Shown one piece after another: positions 17,391 to 26,650 of a stretch of 64,000 nt of DNA. Numbering within the stretch: the first letter of the stretch is position 1; the number at the start of each line of letters is the position of its first letter. The notes under the pieces are model-generated. The model searched no databases and was not told where the DNA came from. It saw only the letters and a list, made by a program, of their open reading frames with translations. The position numbers and the translations under genes are program-made. The stretch is from Bog-473 sp963704355 (lineage in GTDB: Bacteria > Actinomycetota > Acidimicrobiia > Acidimicrobiales > RAAP-2): NCBI GenBank assembly GCA_963704355.1, contig OY969891.1, positions 372,001 to 436,000 of the forward strand, given 5' to 3'.

Positions 17391-19162
17391 GACTGCTCCT
17401 CTCGACGGCCCGATGCTGCCACGTCGCGGAAGGGCGCCCGCATGGCGCCGCGGCGTGTCGGCCAGCGCGGCGGCCGACCTTCGGCGACCCATGCGGCGGC
17501 GAGCGTGGCAACGAACACCGCATCGGACCCGTTGACCGGCCAGCCGTCGTCCTCGTGTAAGCGGACGGTGACCTCAGGCATGTCGCGCGCCGAGAGGATG
17601 CCGAACGAGCGAATGGTGAGGTCGACCGGCTCGCCGGCGCCGTCGACCGCAATGCCCTCGCTCCAGACGAGTCCGAGCGCCTGGTGGACGGCGCCCAAGG
17701 CATAAGAACGCAGCGTCACGGGGCACAACACTTCGCCGGCCCACACCTCGACGTCGACGCGGCCGCGCTCCCCGTCGCCCAGGCGCAGCTCGACGGCGGC
17801 GCGCCCGGCGCCCGGCACCGTCACGTCGGCTCGACCAGCCCCTTCGTCGCCGGGCGCGGCGCCCAGGGCACTCAGGGCAGCCAGCACCTCGGCCCAGCCG
17901 GCGCCCCGTAGCTCGGGGGCGACGACAGGCCCGACGACGTCGGCCAGCTGCACGGACAGCTCAGGTGCGAGGCTTCGCACGCGATCCAGCAGCGGGTTGA
18001 GGTCGGGCGAGCCCGGTGTCGTACCGACGCGGACCTCGCCGCTTCCGTCGGCGCGCAGGGCGATGGCGAGCGGAGGTCGTTTCGGCCCACGGCGCACGAC
18101 GTCCTCGCGTCGCCACAGGACCCGCACCGTCTCGCCTGCCTCGTCGGCCAGCGCGAGGGCGCGAGCAGGGACGGGGCTGCGTCGCTTCCCGCCGAACGCG
18201 CCGCCGTTGGCCAACGGCGACGCGGCCGGACCGGCCGGCCTGCTCCAACTTGCGTCGGGCTCCACGTAGGCCGGCTCGACCCAGGTGGTCTGCAGCGTGA
18301 ACGCCCACTCCCCTGGCGGCACCTCGACGGGATGCGATAGCGGCACGGTGCTGTTGCGGCCTTGCACGCGACCCGTTCCCGCCCGCGCCGCGCGCAATCC
18401 GCGGGCCGGCGGCGCATCCGCTCCCAACTGGACGAGCGCGTCGGGCGGCGCGGCGTCGTCGGCAAATCCGCCGCCCCCGAGTACGACGTCGGGGCCTGAG
18501 GTCTGGAAGGCCGGCCCCTCCAGCTGGGCGCGCCAGGCCGCGAGCACCGGATCACGTTGAACGGCGCTGAAGGGTGTCAAGGGATCCGGTACGAGGACGT
18601 CCGCGGCGGCATCGACGATCGACTGCCACCCGGTGCAGCGGCACAGGTGAGCACGCAGGCTGGATTCGATGTCCTGGCGCGTCGTGCCGCCGCGCGCCGC
18701 CCCGCCTGCGCCCAATGCGGCGAGCCGCATCACGATGCCTGGGGTGCAGAACCCGCACTGGCTCGCCCCGCGGGCGACGAAGGCGGAAGCCCAGCGCGCG
18801 CGCTCGTCGACACTCAGGCCCTCGAGCGTCGTGACCCGGCGCCCGGCCACGCGGCGCACCGGCGTGACGCAGGCGACCCGGGGCGTTTCGTCGACCCAGA
18901 CGGTGCAGCAGCCGCACTGGCCCTGGGGGCTGCACCCGTCTTTCAGCGAGCGGCAGGCCAGCTCCTCGCGCAAGGCATCGAGCAGAGAGGTCCCGTCGGC
19001 GACGGCTACCGGCTCACCGTTGAGGACGAACGAGACGGTCGGCGCCTCACCCGGTTCGCGGGCCCACGAGGCGGGCCGAGGCGCGTCAGAACCCCGTTGG
19101 GGGGTGGCGCTCAGGGACCCGGGTGCCCGGTAGGGCCGATGATCAGCTGAAGGAGGAGCCAC
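17387..19162 (-). CDS. condensed xanthine-dehydrogenase-like protein: 2Fe-2S module fused to Moco-subunit fragments
   Basis: About 591 residues. The first about 170 form a complete small subunit of the xanthine oxidase family: plant-type 2Fe-2S cysteines in DGCSPQGQCGCCTVWVD with a later Cys, then the second cluster SQCGFCTPGIVM and LCRCTGWQSIV. The rest aligns only with pieces of the molybdopterin subunit: GGAFGGKR (Moco loop), a LWRREDVVRRGPKRPP region and the C-terminal DMPEVTVRLHEDDG / GSDAVFVATLAAAW part. The usual large subunit is over 700 residues, so most of it is missing, as is any FAD domain. It could be a non-enzymatic remnant or a compact new type. The start is uncertain (GTG 19162 overlaps the ErpA-like gene). 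Confidence 0.72.
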   Translation of the reverse strand: MAPPSADHRPYRAPGSLSATPQRGSDAPRPASWAREPGEAPTVSFVLNGEPVAVADGTSLLDALREELACRSLKDGCSPQGQCGCCTVWVDETPRVACVTPVRRVAGRRVTTLEGLSVDERARWASAFVARGASQCGFCTPGIVMRLAALGAGGAARGGTTRQDIESSLRAHLCRCTGWQSIVDAAADVLVPDPLTPFSAVQRDPVLAAWRAQLEGPAFQTSGPDVVLGGGGFADDAAPPDALVQLGADAPPARGLRAARAGTGRVQGRNSTVPLSHPVEVPPGEWAFTLQTTWVEPAYVEPDASWSRPAGPAASPLANGGAFGGKRRSPVPARALALADEAGETVRVLWRREDVVRRGPKRPPLAIALRADGSGEVRVGTTPGSPDLNPLLDRVRSLAPELSVQLADVVGPVVAPELRGAGWAEVLAALSALGAAPGDEGAGRADVTVPGAGRAAVELRLGDGERGRVDVEVWAGEVLCPVTLRSYALGAVHQALGLVWSEGIAVDGAGEPVDLTIRSFGILSARDMPEVTVRLHEDDGWPVNGSDAVFVATLAAAWVAEGRPPRWPTRRGAMRAPFRDVAASGRREEQS

Positions 19163-19508
19163 AGCCGCAGGTGCGGGTGGCGTTGGGGTTGGTGATGTGG
19201 AAGCCCGCGCCCTGGAGGCCGTCACTGAAGTCCAGCGTCGATCCCGTCAACAGCTCCGCGCTCGCCGCGTCCACCACGACCCTGACCGTTCCGAACTCGC
19301 GCACGACGTCGTCGGTCATGACCTCGGTGTCGAAGAACATCTCGTAGCTGTAGCCCGAGCAGCCCCCAGGCTTCACCGCGACCCGCAGGGCCAGGTCCTC
19401 GCCCTCTTCCTGAGCCAGCAGCTCGGCCACCTTGGTCGTGGCCGCGTCGCTGAGGGTCACCGGTGCCGGCTTCTTCGCGATGTTGACGGAAGTCGAGATG
19501 GTCGTCAC
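19143..19508 (-). CDS. erpA: A-type Fe-S carrier (IscA/ErpA/HesB family)
   Basis: 121 residues. Carries Fe-S clusters to apoproteins. The three ligand cysteines are visible: KPGGCSGYSYEM and the C-terminal TCGCGSSF. GTG 19508 has AGGAGG about 5 nt upstream. The gene diverges from the Mrp-type Fe-S ATPase and precedes a 2Fe-2S protein, so the cluster looks like an Fe-S maturation neighbourhood. The symbol is by family, not proven orthology. Confidence 0.88.
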   Translation of the reverse strand: MTTISTSVNIAKKPAPVTLSDAATTKVAELLAQEEGEDLALRVAVKPGGCSGYSYEMFFDTEVMTDDVVREFGTVRVVVDAASAELLTGSTLDFSDGLQGAGFHITNPNATRTCGCGSSFS

Positions 19509-19641
19509 AGGTTCCTCCTCGTTGCCGTGCTCCCTGGCGACGGCCCTTTGCGGCGCACCCTGCGCGCGACGCCCATGTTACCGGGGCGGTCTCGGCGGCC
19601 GCACCCAGGCGTGGACGGGCCGGAAACCGGGGTCACGCAGG

Positions 19642-19647
19642 TAGAAT
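19642..19647 (+). promoter_or_regulatory. candidate -10 box, leaderless mrp transcript
   Basis: TAGAAT followed by exactly 6 nt and GTG 19654; no Shine-Dalgarno. Confidence 0.5.
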
Positions 19648-19653
19648 TCCAAC

Positions 19654-20874
19654 GTGACCGCCCAATCCGACCCGACGGCACCGTCGGAGGAGCCGGCAGC
19701 GCCGGAAGAGCCGCCTTCGGGCGGGCGCACCGAGGAGGTCCGCGACTGCCTCCGCGCGGTCATCGACCCCGAATTGGGCGACACCATCGTCGACCTCGGA
19801 ATGGTCCGGGACATCGCGGTGGAGCGTGGCGACGTCACGGTGGACGTCGCACTGACCATTGCGGCCTGCCCCCTGCGGTCCCAGATCGAGCGCGACGTCG
19901 TGGGACACGTGCAGGCGCTGGATTGGGTGCGCTCCGTCGAGGTGCGGGTGGCGGCGATGGACGCTGACGAGCGGGCCGCCGTGATGGCGCGGGCTCGGTG
20001 GAAGGCGCGGGAGGACGCCCCCGAGACCTCGGTGCCGGCGCGGACGCGGGTGCTCGCCATCGCCTCGGGCAAGGGCGGCGTGGGCAAGTCCTCGGTCACG
20101 GTCAACCTCGGCGTCGCCCTGGCGGCACGCGGATTCGTCGTGGGCATCCTCGACGCCGACATATGGGGATTCTCGGTGCCGCGGTTGCTCGGGATGGAGG
20201 GTGACGTCGAAGCCCGGCAGGGAAAGATGGTCCCGCTGGAGCGCCGGATCGGGTCGGGGACAGTGCGGGTGCTCTCCATGGGCTTCCTGGCCGACGAGGA
20301 GCAGGCGATCATGTGGCGCGGCCTGGTCCTGAACCGCGCCGTCCAGCAATTCCTGCAGGACGCGCACTGGGGCGACCTCGACTACCTGCTCATCGATCTT
20401 CCGCCGGGCACCGGGGACATCCAAATGGGCCTGGCACGGTTGTTGCCGCGCACGGAGCTCTTGGTGGTGACCACCCCACCGGTGGCGGCCCAGAAGGTGG
20501 CGGCGCGGGCGGCCGACATGGCCCGGCGCGGCTACCTGCGCGTCGCCGGCGTGATCGAGAACATGAGCGACTTCACCTGCGAGCACGGGACCACCTACGC
20601 GCTCTTCGGATCCGGGGGCGGCGAGCGGCTGGCCCACGGACTGGGCGTGCCGCTGGTCGGATCCATCCCGTTACACCCCGACCTGGCCACGGGCGGCGAC
20701 GCGGGGACGCCCATCGCCCTTCAGGAGGGCAGCGAGCTCGCCGGCGTGTTCGGCGAGCTGGCCCGGGTAATCGCCCAAGAGGTGGCGCCCCTCGTCGATG
20801 CCGACGGTTGCACCGCCCGCATGCTCGAGCGCGTGGAGGCGGCGGTCGCCCAGGGCGAGGCCGGCACCGGCTGA
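19654..20874 (+). CDS. mrp: Mrp/NBP35-family Fe-S cluster carrier ATPase
   Basis: 406 residues: an N-terminal MIP18/DUF59 domain (RAVIDPELGDTIVDLGMV), then the P-loop ATPase with SGKGGVGKSSVTVNL, DADIWGFSVPRLLG and LIDLPPGTGD. It binds and hands over Fe-S clusters. In many relatives a CxxC pair follows GVIENMS; here the segment reads SDFTCEHGTTYALFG with only one Cys, so cluster binding may differ. Leaderless GTG start. Confidence 0.92.
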   Translation: MTAQSDPTAPSEEPAAPEEPPSGGRTEEVRDCLRAVIDPELGDTIVDLGMVRDIAVERGDVTVDVALTIAACPLRSQIERDVVGHVQALDWVRSVEVRVAAMDADERAAVMARARWKAREDAPETSVPARTRVLAIASGKGGVGKSSVTVNLGVALAARGFVVGILDADIWGFSVPRLLGMEGDVEARQGKMVPLERRIGSGTVRVLSMGFLADEEQAIMWRGLVLNRAVQQFLQDAHWGDLDYLLIDLPPGTGDIQMGLARLLPRTELLVVTTPPVAAQKVAARAADMARRGYLRVAGVIENMSDFTCEHGTTYALFGSGGGERLAHGLGVPLVGSIPLHPDLATGGDAGTPIALQEGSELAGVFGELARVIAQEVAPLVDADGCTARMLERVEAAVAQGEAGTG

Positions 20875-20893
20875 CCCAGGCGCGAGGGCGGGC

Positions 20894-21805
20894 TCAGGCG
20901 GCGGCCCAGCGGCTCTCGATCGCGTCCTCCTTCTCGTCTTCTGGTTTCGCCGGGCCGATGAGCGTCGCCCGGTCCTCCTGGGTCAGCGCGCGCAGGTGCG
21001 CCCACAAGGAGAAGCGGGCGACGGGCAATTGGCGCTCGGTGACGTCGCCGTAGACCTCGGCCAGCAACTCGTCGACGCTTCCCTCGCCCCTCTGCGCCAG
21101 CACCGACGCCACGCGCTCGTGCCGAGCGAGGCGATGAGCCACGAGGGCGTCGATGACCTCGCTGACGTGGTCCATCACCCGGCCGTGGCCGGGAGCCAAG
21201 AGGCGGACGGGGGGATCGGCGTCGCGCACGCGGACCAGGCTGGCCAGGTACTGGTGCAGGTCGCCGTCGGGCGGGCGGATGACGACGGTCGAGCCGTGCA
21301 TCACGTGGTCGCCGGTGAGCAGCATGGCGTGCTCCTCGACCAACCAGCAGAGATGGTCCGAGGCGTGCCCGGGGGTGTGGAGGGCGCGGAGGGTGAGGGA
21401 GCCGGACCGGACCGGTCCCGGCACGGGCAGCGTCCATCCCTCGCCGACCCGCTCGTCGGGCTCGAAGGCCTCGGCCGGGCCAAAGGCGACGACCCGGGCA
21501 CCGGTGGCGGCGGCGAGGGCCGCCGCGCCGGGGGCGTGGTCGACGTGGGTGTGGGTCACGACGATCGTGCGGATCGGCCCCAGAGGTGCGGCCGCCGCGA
21601 CGATGGCGGCCGTGTGCGACTCGTCGGCGGGACCGGGGTCGACAACCACGGGCTCGGCGGACCCCACGAGGTAGGTGTTCGTGCCCGGGCCGGTCATGAG
21701 CCCGGGGTTCGGCGCGGTCAACCGGCGCACCCCCGCCGCCACTTCGTCCACCCGGCCCGGCTCGGGCGCGAGGCCGAGGCCGAAGTCCGGGACGGCCGGG
21801 ATCAT
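20894..21805 (-). CDS. metallo-beta-lactamase-fold hydrolase (LACTB2-like)
   Basis: 303 residues. Zinc ligands: THTHVDHAPG, then HTPGHASDHLCW, LTGDHVMHG and APGHGRVMDH. After the MBL core a C-terminal helical winged region (about 230-300) is typical of LACTB2/hydroxyacylglutathione-hydrolase-like enzymes. Substrate unknown. The ATG at 21805 overlaps the stop of the Nudix gene (ATGA), showing coupling. Confidence 0.86.
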   Translation of the reverse strand: MIPAVPDFGLGLAPEPGRVDEVAAGVRRLTAPNPGLMTGPGTNTYLVGSAEPVVVDPGPADESHTAAIVAAAAPLGPIRTIVVTHTHVDHAPGAAALAAATGARVVAFGPAEAFEPDERVGEGWTLPVPGPVRSGSLTLRALHTPGHASDHLCWLVEEHAMLLTGDHVMHGSTVVIRPPDGDLHQYLASLVRVRDADPPVRLLAPGHGRVMDHVSEVIDALVAHRLARHERVASVLAQRGEGSVDELLAEVYGDVTERQLPVARFSLWAHLRALTQEDRATLIGPAKPEDEKEDAIESRWAAA

Positions 21806-22788
21806 GGCACGGCGGGACGCCCGGGCCGGGGGCCGGGCGCCGTCTCGGAGCCCTCCTCGTTCGCCTTCATGGACACGGCGCGCACCGCTTCGTTGAAGTC
21901 GCCGAGAGATTCGTTTCCCTCGGGGTCGGGGACCGGCGCCCGCTCGTAGGCCGGGTCGCCGGGAAGGACGATGCGCATGCCGTTGCCGTCCGGGACAACC
22001 CGGGGCTCGATCGCGGGCACCGAGCTCGATGCCGCGGCCGCCGCATCGAGCAGCTCGGCGCTGGTGGCGAAGCGGCCGATGGCCTGAAGGTTGCGGATGG
22101 TCGGGAAGATGATCTCGATCTCGCCCGCCCGGTGCCGGGTGAGTGCGTCGTGCGGCGAGATCCACACATCGTCGATCGTCTCGCCCGCATCGTGCGCAGC
22201 GACCTGTCCCGGCGGCGCCGCGGCCACGAAGAAGCGGGTGTCGTAACGCCGCGGCGCACCGCGCGGCGTGATCCAGTGAGCGAAGTAGTGGATGTCGCCG
22301 ACGGTGAGGCGCAGTCGTTCCGCGCGGCAGAGATCGAGGAAACGGCGCGTGCCCTCGTTGACCGCCTTGCGCTCCGCGGCGAATCGAGCCTCCTCCTCGC
22401 TGTCGCCCGCCAGGAGGCCGGGACCGCCCTCTCGCCGGGCCAGCAAGAGGCCAGCCTCCTCGAAGGTCTCGCGGACCACCGCCACCCAGTAGGCCAGGCC
22501 GCCCGACTCGAACCCGAGCAGCGCGCTGGCTCCGGCATCGCTCCGCCCGGTGCACAACTCCTCGGCCTCGCCCCCGCCGTCATGCGGGTCGACCGCGCCG
22601 CCCGGGAAGACGTAGGCGCCCCCGACGAAGTCGGAGCGCAGGTTGCGGCGCACCATGAGCACCTCGAGCTGGGTGCCTCCGGCGGACGCGGGCGCGTCAC
22701 GCACGAGCATGACCGTGGCCGCCGGGCGGATGGTGACGGCTGCGGCGTCCGGCGGCGGGGGGGACGGTGGTGGAGCCGATGGAGGCAC
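21802..22788 (-). CDS. Nudix hydrolase, NUDT19-like
   Basis: 328 residues. The Nudix helix is split by an insert, as in NUDT19/CoA-diphosphatase types: the Gly part YVFPGGAVDPHD is separated by about 35 residues from VVRETFEEAGLLL. Expected to cleave a nucleoside diphosphate linked to another moiety; the substrate is not predictable. Start GTG 22788 (PPSAPPPSPPPP low-complexity N-terminus) is uncertain. It forms a coupled pair with the MBL hydrolase. Confidence 0.82.
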   Translation of the reverse strand: MPPSAPPPSPPPPDAAAVTIRPAATVMLVRDAPASAGGTQLEVLMVRRNLRSDFVGGAYVFPGGAVDPHDGGGEAEELCTGRSDAGASALLGFESGGLAYWVAVVRETFEEAGLLLARREGGPGLLAGDSEEEARFAAERKAVNEGTRRFLDLCRAERLRLTVGDIHYFAHWITPRGAPRRYDTRFFVAAAPPGQVAAHDAGETIDDVWISPHDALTRHRAGEIEIIFPTIRNLQAIGRFATSAELLDAAAAASSSVPAIEPRVVPDGNGMRIVLPGDPAYERAPVPDPEGNESLGDFNEAVRAVSMKANEEGSETAPGPRPGRPAVP

Positions 22789-22861
22789 GCCATGAGGGTA
22801 TCGGCAGGACGAGGCGGCGCCCCCGGAAAGGGGGCACCCCTTGGCTAACCTGACCCAACTC

Positions 22862-23767
22862 ATGAGCAGCACCGACATCGAGACCGCGTCGGCGCCCTCC
22901 CTGCGCCAGTTGCCGCGTCGCTACGTCGCTTTCGGTCTCATCATCGTGGCCATCTTCTTGCTGGGGACGCTCGTGCTCGTGCGCGACAACTACACCCCGA
23001 CCAGCTCCCCGACCACCGAGACCTTCAGCCCCGCACCCTCGTCGCTCGTGAGCTCGCTGGCGTCGTTGCCGTCGTCCGTCTACGACACGGTCGGGGTGAG
23101 CTCGCCCGCCGCCCCGATCACGCCGCTGCGGGCGACCACGGGGGGTGGCAACGCGCCGGTCTGGCTGGCGACGGTGAACGGCGGCACGCCGGAGCCGGTC
23201 GTCTTCTTCTACGGCGCGGAATTCGCGCCCTACGCCGCGGCGCAGCGCTGGCCGCTCATCCTCGCGCTGTCACGCTTCGGCACCTTCCGTCAACTCGGCC
23301 TGATGCAATCGAGCTCGACGACGGCCTTCTCGGATCTCTCGACCTTCACGTTCTACGACACCTACTACACGAGCAAGTACGTGATCCTCGAGTCGGTGGA
23401 GCGGTACAGCTCGTTGAACCCGACCGGTGCCCGGTATCTCAGCCTCCAGGTCCCCGACGCCCGGCAGTCCGCGGCGGTGGCCAGCTACGGACAGAACGCC
23501 AACTCCTTCCCGCTGCTCGACGTGGGCAACCGCTACGTGCTGAACGGCGCGAGCTTCACACCGGGCGTCCTCGTCGGCCTCTCGCAGGACCAGATCGCCG
23601 GCGACCTCACGTCACCGCTCAGCCCCCTGACGCAGGCCGTCGTCTCCGCCGCGAACGAGATCACGGCCAGCATCTGCGCGGTCGACGGACAGAAGCCGGC
23701 CACGGTGTGTGACAGCCGCGGCGTGGAAGCGGCGGACGACGCGCTGAAGATCAAGACGCCGGCGTGA
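22862..23767 (+). CDS. membrane-anchored DUF929-like protein
   Basis: 301 residues: a short basic N-terminus, one membrane span (about residues 20-42, VAFGLIIVAIFLLGTLVLV), a Ser/Thr/Pro linker and an extracytoplasmic domain with a thioredoxin-like opening (PVVFFYGAEFAPYAAAQRWPL) in which the CxxC is replaced (AEFAPY). This pattern fits DUF929. ATG 22862 was preferred to an upstream TTG (22841). Function unknown. Confidence 0.65.
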   Translation: MSSTDIETASAPSLRQLPRRYVAFGLIIVAIFLLGTLVLVRDNYTPTSSPTTETFSPAPSSLVSSLASLPSSVYDTVGVSSPAAPITPLRATTGGGNAPVWLATVNGGTPEPVVFFYGAEFAPYAAAQRWPLILALSRFGTFRQLGLMQSSSTTAFSDLSTFTFYDTYYTSKYVILESVERYSSLNPTGARYLSLQVPDARQSAAVASYGQNANSFPLLDVGNRYVLNGASFTPGVLVGLSQDQIAGDLTSPLSPLTQAVVSAANEITASICAVDGQKPATVCDSRGVEAADDALKIKTPA

Positions 23768-23791
23768 CGCCGACGCACGAGGTTGCCGAGA

Positions 23792-24049
23792 TCAGCTGGC
23801 GCGGCGGTCGAGCATCATCTTGCGCTCGACCTCGTTGAGGCCGCCCCAGATGCCGTGCGGCTCGCGGATCCGGATGGCGTAGTCGAGGCACTCGCCGCGC
23901 ACCCGGCATTGCTCGCAGATCGCCTTCGCTCTTATCTCCCGGGAGGCCTTCTCTTCTTTCCGCTCGGCGTGAGAAGGGGGGAAAAACACCGCTGCTTGCG
24001 GCCCCCGGCACGCTGCCTTCATCTGCCATATCTCTGAACCCTGGCGCAT
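23792..24049 (-). CDS. WhiB-family 4Fe-4S regulator
   Basis: 85 residues. Four ligand cysteines are present: AACRGP, then ICEQCRVRGEC (CxxCx5C), followed by the G[VI]WGG turn (GIWGGLNEVER) and a basic end. WhiB proteins sense redox/NO and bind sigma factor region 4. ATG 24049 follows a G-rich stretch that may serve as ribosome site. Position, divergent from two Get3-like ATPases, matches whiB4 in mycobacteria, so it is WhiB4-like by synteny. Confidence 0.9.
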   Translation of the reverse strand: MRQGSEIWQMKAACRGPQAAVFFPPSHAERKEEKASREIRAKAICEQCRVRGECLDYAIRIREPHGIWGGLNEVERKMMLDRRAS

Positions 24050-24189
24050 CAAACCCCCCGAACGGGCACCTCAAGACCCCCTACAGGTCAAGCTATCGCC
24101 GGGGTTTCCCGCTTTCAAGGGGTCGTGACCAGGATCTTTGAGGGGCGATCGATCTCCGCCGCGAGGCCGGCAACTACGCTCGGCCCCGC

Positions 24190-25215
24190 ATGGACGTGGG
24201 GACCTTCTGCGCACAGAGCCACGTTCTCGTCATCGCCGGCAAGGGGGGCGTCGGCAAGACCACGATGAGCGCGGCGTTGGCGCGGATGGCGGCGGAGGCC
24301 GGCAAATCGGTGCTCATCATCGAGCTCGAGGGCAAGTCGGGGATCGCCGCCGCCTTCGGCCGGCCCGATGACCTGGACTACGAGGAGGAAGAGCTGTGGG
24401 CGGCGCCCCGTGCGGTCGGGCCGGGGGTGGGGTCGGTGCGGGCCCGGCGGCTGACGCCGGACGACGCGCTGATCGAGTACCTCGAGGACCACGGCCTGAA
24501 GCGGGTGTCCAAGCGGCTGGCTCGCTCGGGGGTCCTCGACGTGGTGTCCACCGCCATCCCCGGCATCCGGGACGTCCTGGTCCTGGGCAAGGTCAAGCAG
24601 CTGGAGCGGGCCGAGGTGGCCGACCTGATCGTGGTCGACGCCCCGGCCACGGGGCACGCCATCACGTTCCTCACCTCCGCCAGCGGGATGGTCGACGCCG
24701 CCCGGGGCGGCCCGCTCCGGACCCAGGCCGAAGACGTCGTCGAGATGCTGAGCGACCCGACGCGGTGCCGGGTCCTCCTGGTGACGCTGCCCGAGGAGCT
24801 GCCGGTCTCCGAGACGATCGAGTCCGCCTACACCCTCGAGGACAAGGCGGGCGTCCAGCTGGGCCCGGTCATCGTGAACGCCAGCGATCCCGAGCCCGTC
24901 GGCCTGGACCGGCCGGCGGCCGAGGTGGTGGCGGCCGCTGAGGCCGAAGCCGGGGCAGGGGCAGGGGCGGCGGGGTCCGTCTCCGTGTCCGTGTCGCCCG
25001 AGCACCTGGCCGCGCTGGAGAAGGCGCGGCTGTTCCGGCTGGCCCGCCACGCGGTGTCGGCCGAGCAGGTCGAGCGCCTGCTGCGCGAGCTGCCGTTGCC
25101 GCACCTGATCGTCCCCGTGCTCGACGCCCCGACCATCGGGCCGGCCGAGACCGCCGTGCTGGCGGAGGCGTTGGCCGGCGCAGTGGGATTGTTGGTGCCC
25201 GAGGGGGCGGGGTGA
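24190..25215 (+). CDS. Get3/ArsA-like ATPase, first of pair
   Basis: 341 residues. Deviant Walker A (KGGVGKTTMSAALA) with the signature Lys, and a switch II region DLIVVDAPATGHAITFL. Related to mycobacterial Rv3679, one half of a Get3-like pair next to whiB4. A Glu/Ala/Gly-rich and Ser/Val repeat segment (about 255-285) looks like a linker. It overlaps the next gene by 4 bp (GTGA), so a heteromeric complex is likely. Client unknown. Confidence 0.85.
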   Translation: MDVGTFCAQSHVLVIAGKGGVGKTTMSAALARMAAEAGKSVLIIELEGKSGIAAAFGRPDDLDYEEEELWAAPRAVGPGVGSVRARRLTPDDALIEYLEDHGLKRVSKRLARSGVLDVVSTAIPGIRDVLVLGKVKQLERAEVADLIVVDAPATGHAITFLTSASGMVDAARGGPLRTQAEDVVEMLSDPTRCRVLLVTLPEELPVSETIESAYTLEDKAGVQLGPVIVNASDPEPVGLDRPAAEVVAAAEAEAGAGAGAAGSVSVSVSPEHLAALEKARLFRLARHAVSAEQVERLLRELPLPHLIVPVLDAPTIGPAETAVLAEALAGAVGLLVPEGAG

Positions 25216-26426
25216 GCCCGGCGTCCACCCGAGCGGGGCCGGCGGAGGTCGGAGATTCGGACGGGTTCAACGGGGCGGGCGGCGGCGACTCTGACGGTGT
25301 CGACGACGGATTGGGCTGGGCCCCGGGCGCGATCCCGGCGGAGCGGGTCGCCTCGACGCTGCCCGAGCTGGTGGCCGACCGCTCGGTCATCGTGTGCTGC
25401 GGCTCAGGCGGGGTCGGGAAGACCACGGTCTCGGCCACCTTCGCCCTGGAGGCCGCCCGGGCGGGCCGACGCGCCTGCGTGGTCACGGTCGACCCGGCCC
25501 GTCGTCTGGCCGACGCGCTGGGCGTGGAGTCGCTGCCCAACACCCCGACCGAGGTGCAGGGGCCGTGGCCGGGCCGCCTCCACGCGCTCATGCTCGACTC
25601 GAAGGGCACGTTCGACGACCTGGTCGAGCGCTACGCCCGGACGCCCGAGCAGGCCGAGTCGATCCTGGCCAACCGGATCTATCAGAACCTCGCCGGCGCC
25701 CTGTCGGGGACCCAGGAGTACATGGCGATGGAGAAGCTCTACGAGCTCGTCCAGTCCAACGAGTTCGACGTCGTCGTCGTCGACACCCCGCCCACGCGCA
25801 ACGCGTTGGACCTCCTCGACGCGCCCCGTCGGCTCACGCGGTTCTTGGAGAACCGCCTCTTCCGGGCCATCTTGGTGCCGACCCGCATGTCGCTGCGCGC
25901 CGTCGGCATGGCCACCCAGGCGCTGCTCCGCACCGTGGCCAAAGTGGCGGGCGCCGAGATCGTGCAGGACGCCGTCGCGTTCTTCCAGGCGTTCGAGGGC
26001 ATGGAGGACGGCTTCCGCACCCGGGCGTCAGCCGTCCACCAACTCCTGGCCGACCCCGAGACGGCTTACGTGTTGGTGACCTCGGCGCGGCCCGACGCCG
26101 TCACCGAGGCGAGCTTCTTCGCGGAGGAGCTGGGGGAACGCGACGTCGCGGTGGCAGCGCTGGTGGTGAACCGGCTGGCGCCGTCGTTCGGCGGAGATGG
26201 TGGTGGTAGTGGTGGAGCGGGTGGTGCGGGTGGGGCGGTGCCCGGACTCGAGGCCCTGGAGGCCAACCTGGCCGAGCTCAACAAGGTGGCGGCCTTGGAG
26301 AGTGCTGCGTACGCGGGGCTGGCGGCGCAGGTGGCGCCGGCGCCGGTCGGTCGAATCCCCTTGTTCGGGCAGGACGTCCACGAGCTGGTGGGGCTGCAGC
26401 GGGCGGCGGACTCGCTCTTCGCGTAA
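25212..26426 (+). CDS. Get3/ArsA-like ATPase, second of pair
   Basis: 404 residues. Walker A CCGSGGVGKTTVSATFAL, switch I VTVDPARRLADALG and switch II VVVVDTPPTRNALDLL are intact. Related to mycobacterial Rv3680. The first about 50 residues are Gly/Asp-rich and probably disordered, and a Gly-rich insert (GGDGGGSGGAGGAGG) lies near residue 330. Coupled to the upstream gene; together with the divergent WhiB gene this is the conserved Rv3679-Rv3680-whiB4 layout. Confidence 0.87.
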   Translation: MSPASTRAGPAEVGDSDGFNGAGGGDSDGVDDGLGWAPGAIPAERVASTLPELVADRSVIVCCGSGGVGKTTVSATFALEAARAGRRACVVTVDPARRLADALGVESLPNTPTEVQGPWPGRLHALMLDSKGTFDDLVERYARTPEQAESILANRIYQNLAGALSGTQEYMAMEKLYELVQSNEFDVVVVDTPPTRNALDLLDAPRRLTRFLENRLFRAILVPTRMSLRAVGMATQALLRTVAKVAGAEIVQDAVAFFQAFEGMEDGFRTRASAVHQLLADPETAYVLVTSARPDAVTEASFFAEELGERDVAVAALVVNRLAPSFGGDGGGSGGAGGAGGAVPGLEALEANLAELNKVAALESAAYAGLAAQVAPAPVGRIPLFGQDVHELVGLQRAADSLFA

Positions 26427-26637
26427 CGCCGCCCGAGGCACGCCGCCGGATTCGGGCGATGCAGAAGCGGCCGGCTGTACCCGAATTGCGCAGACGGCGC
26501 GGCCTTCCCTCGGGTCGATGTCGCTGAAGCTCTCCCGGTGGTGTCTCCAGAAACCGTAAACCGACTTGATGAGAGTTTCCCTGGGCGGACGCGTCGGGGC
26601 GGATCGACCGGGTTGCCGGCCTCGTGGGTACGTCCGA

Positions 26638-26643
26638 TAGTGT
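26638..26643 (+). promoter_or_regulatory. candidate -10 box for the response regulator
   Basis: TAGTGT, 7 nt, then GTG 26651. Supports the shorter start over GTG 26624. Confidence 0.4.
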
Positions 26644-26650
26644 CCCGTCG

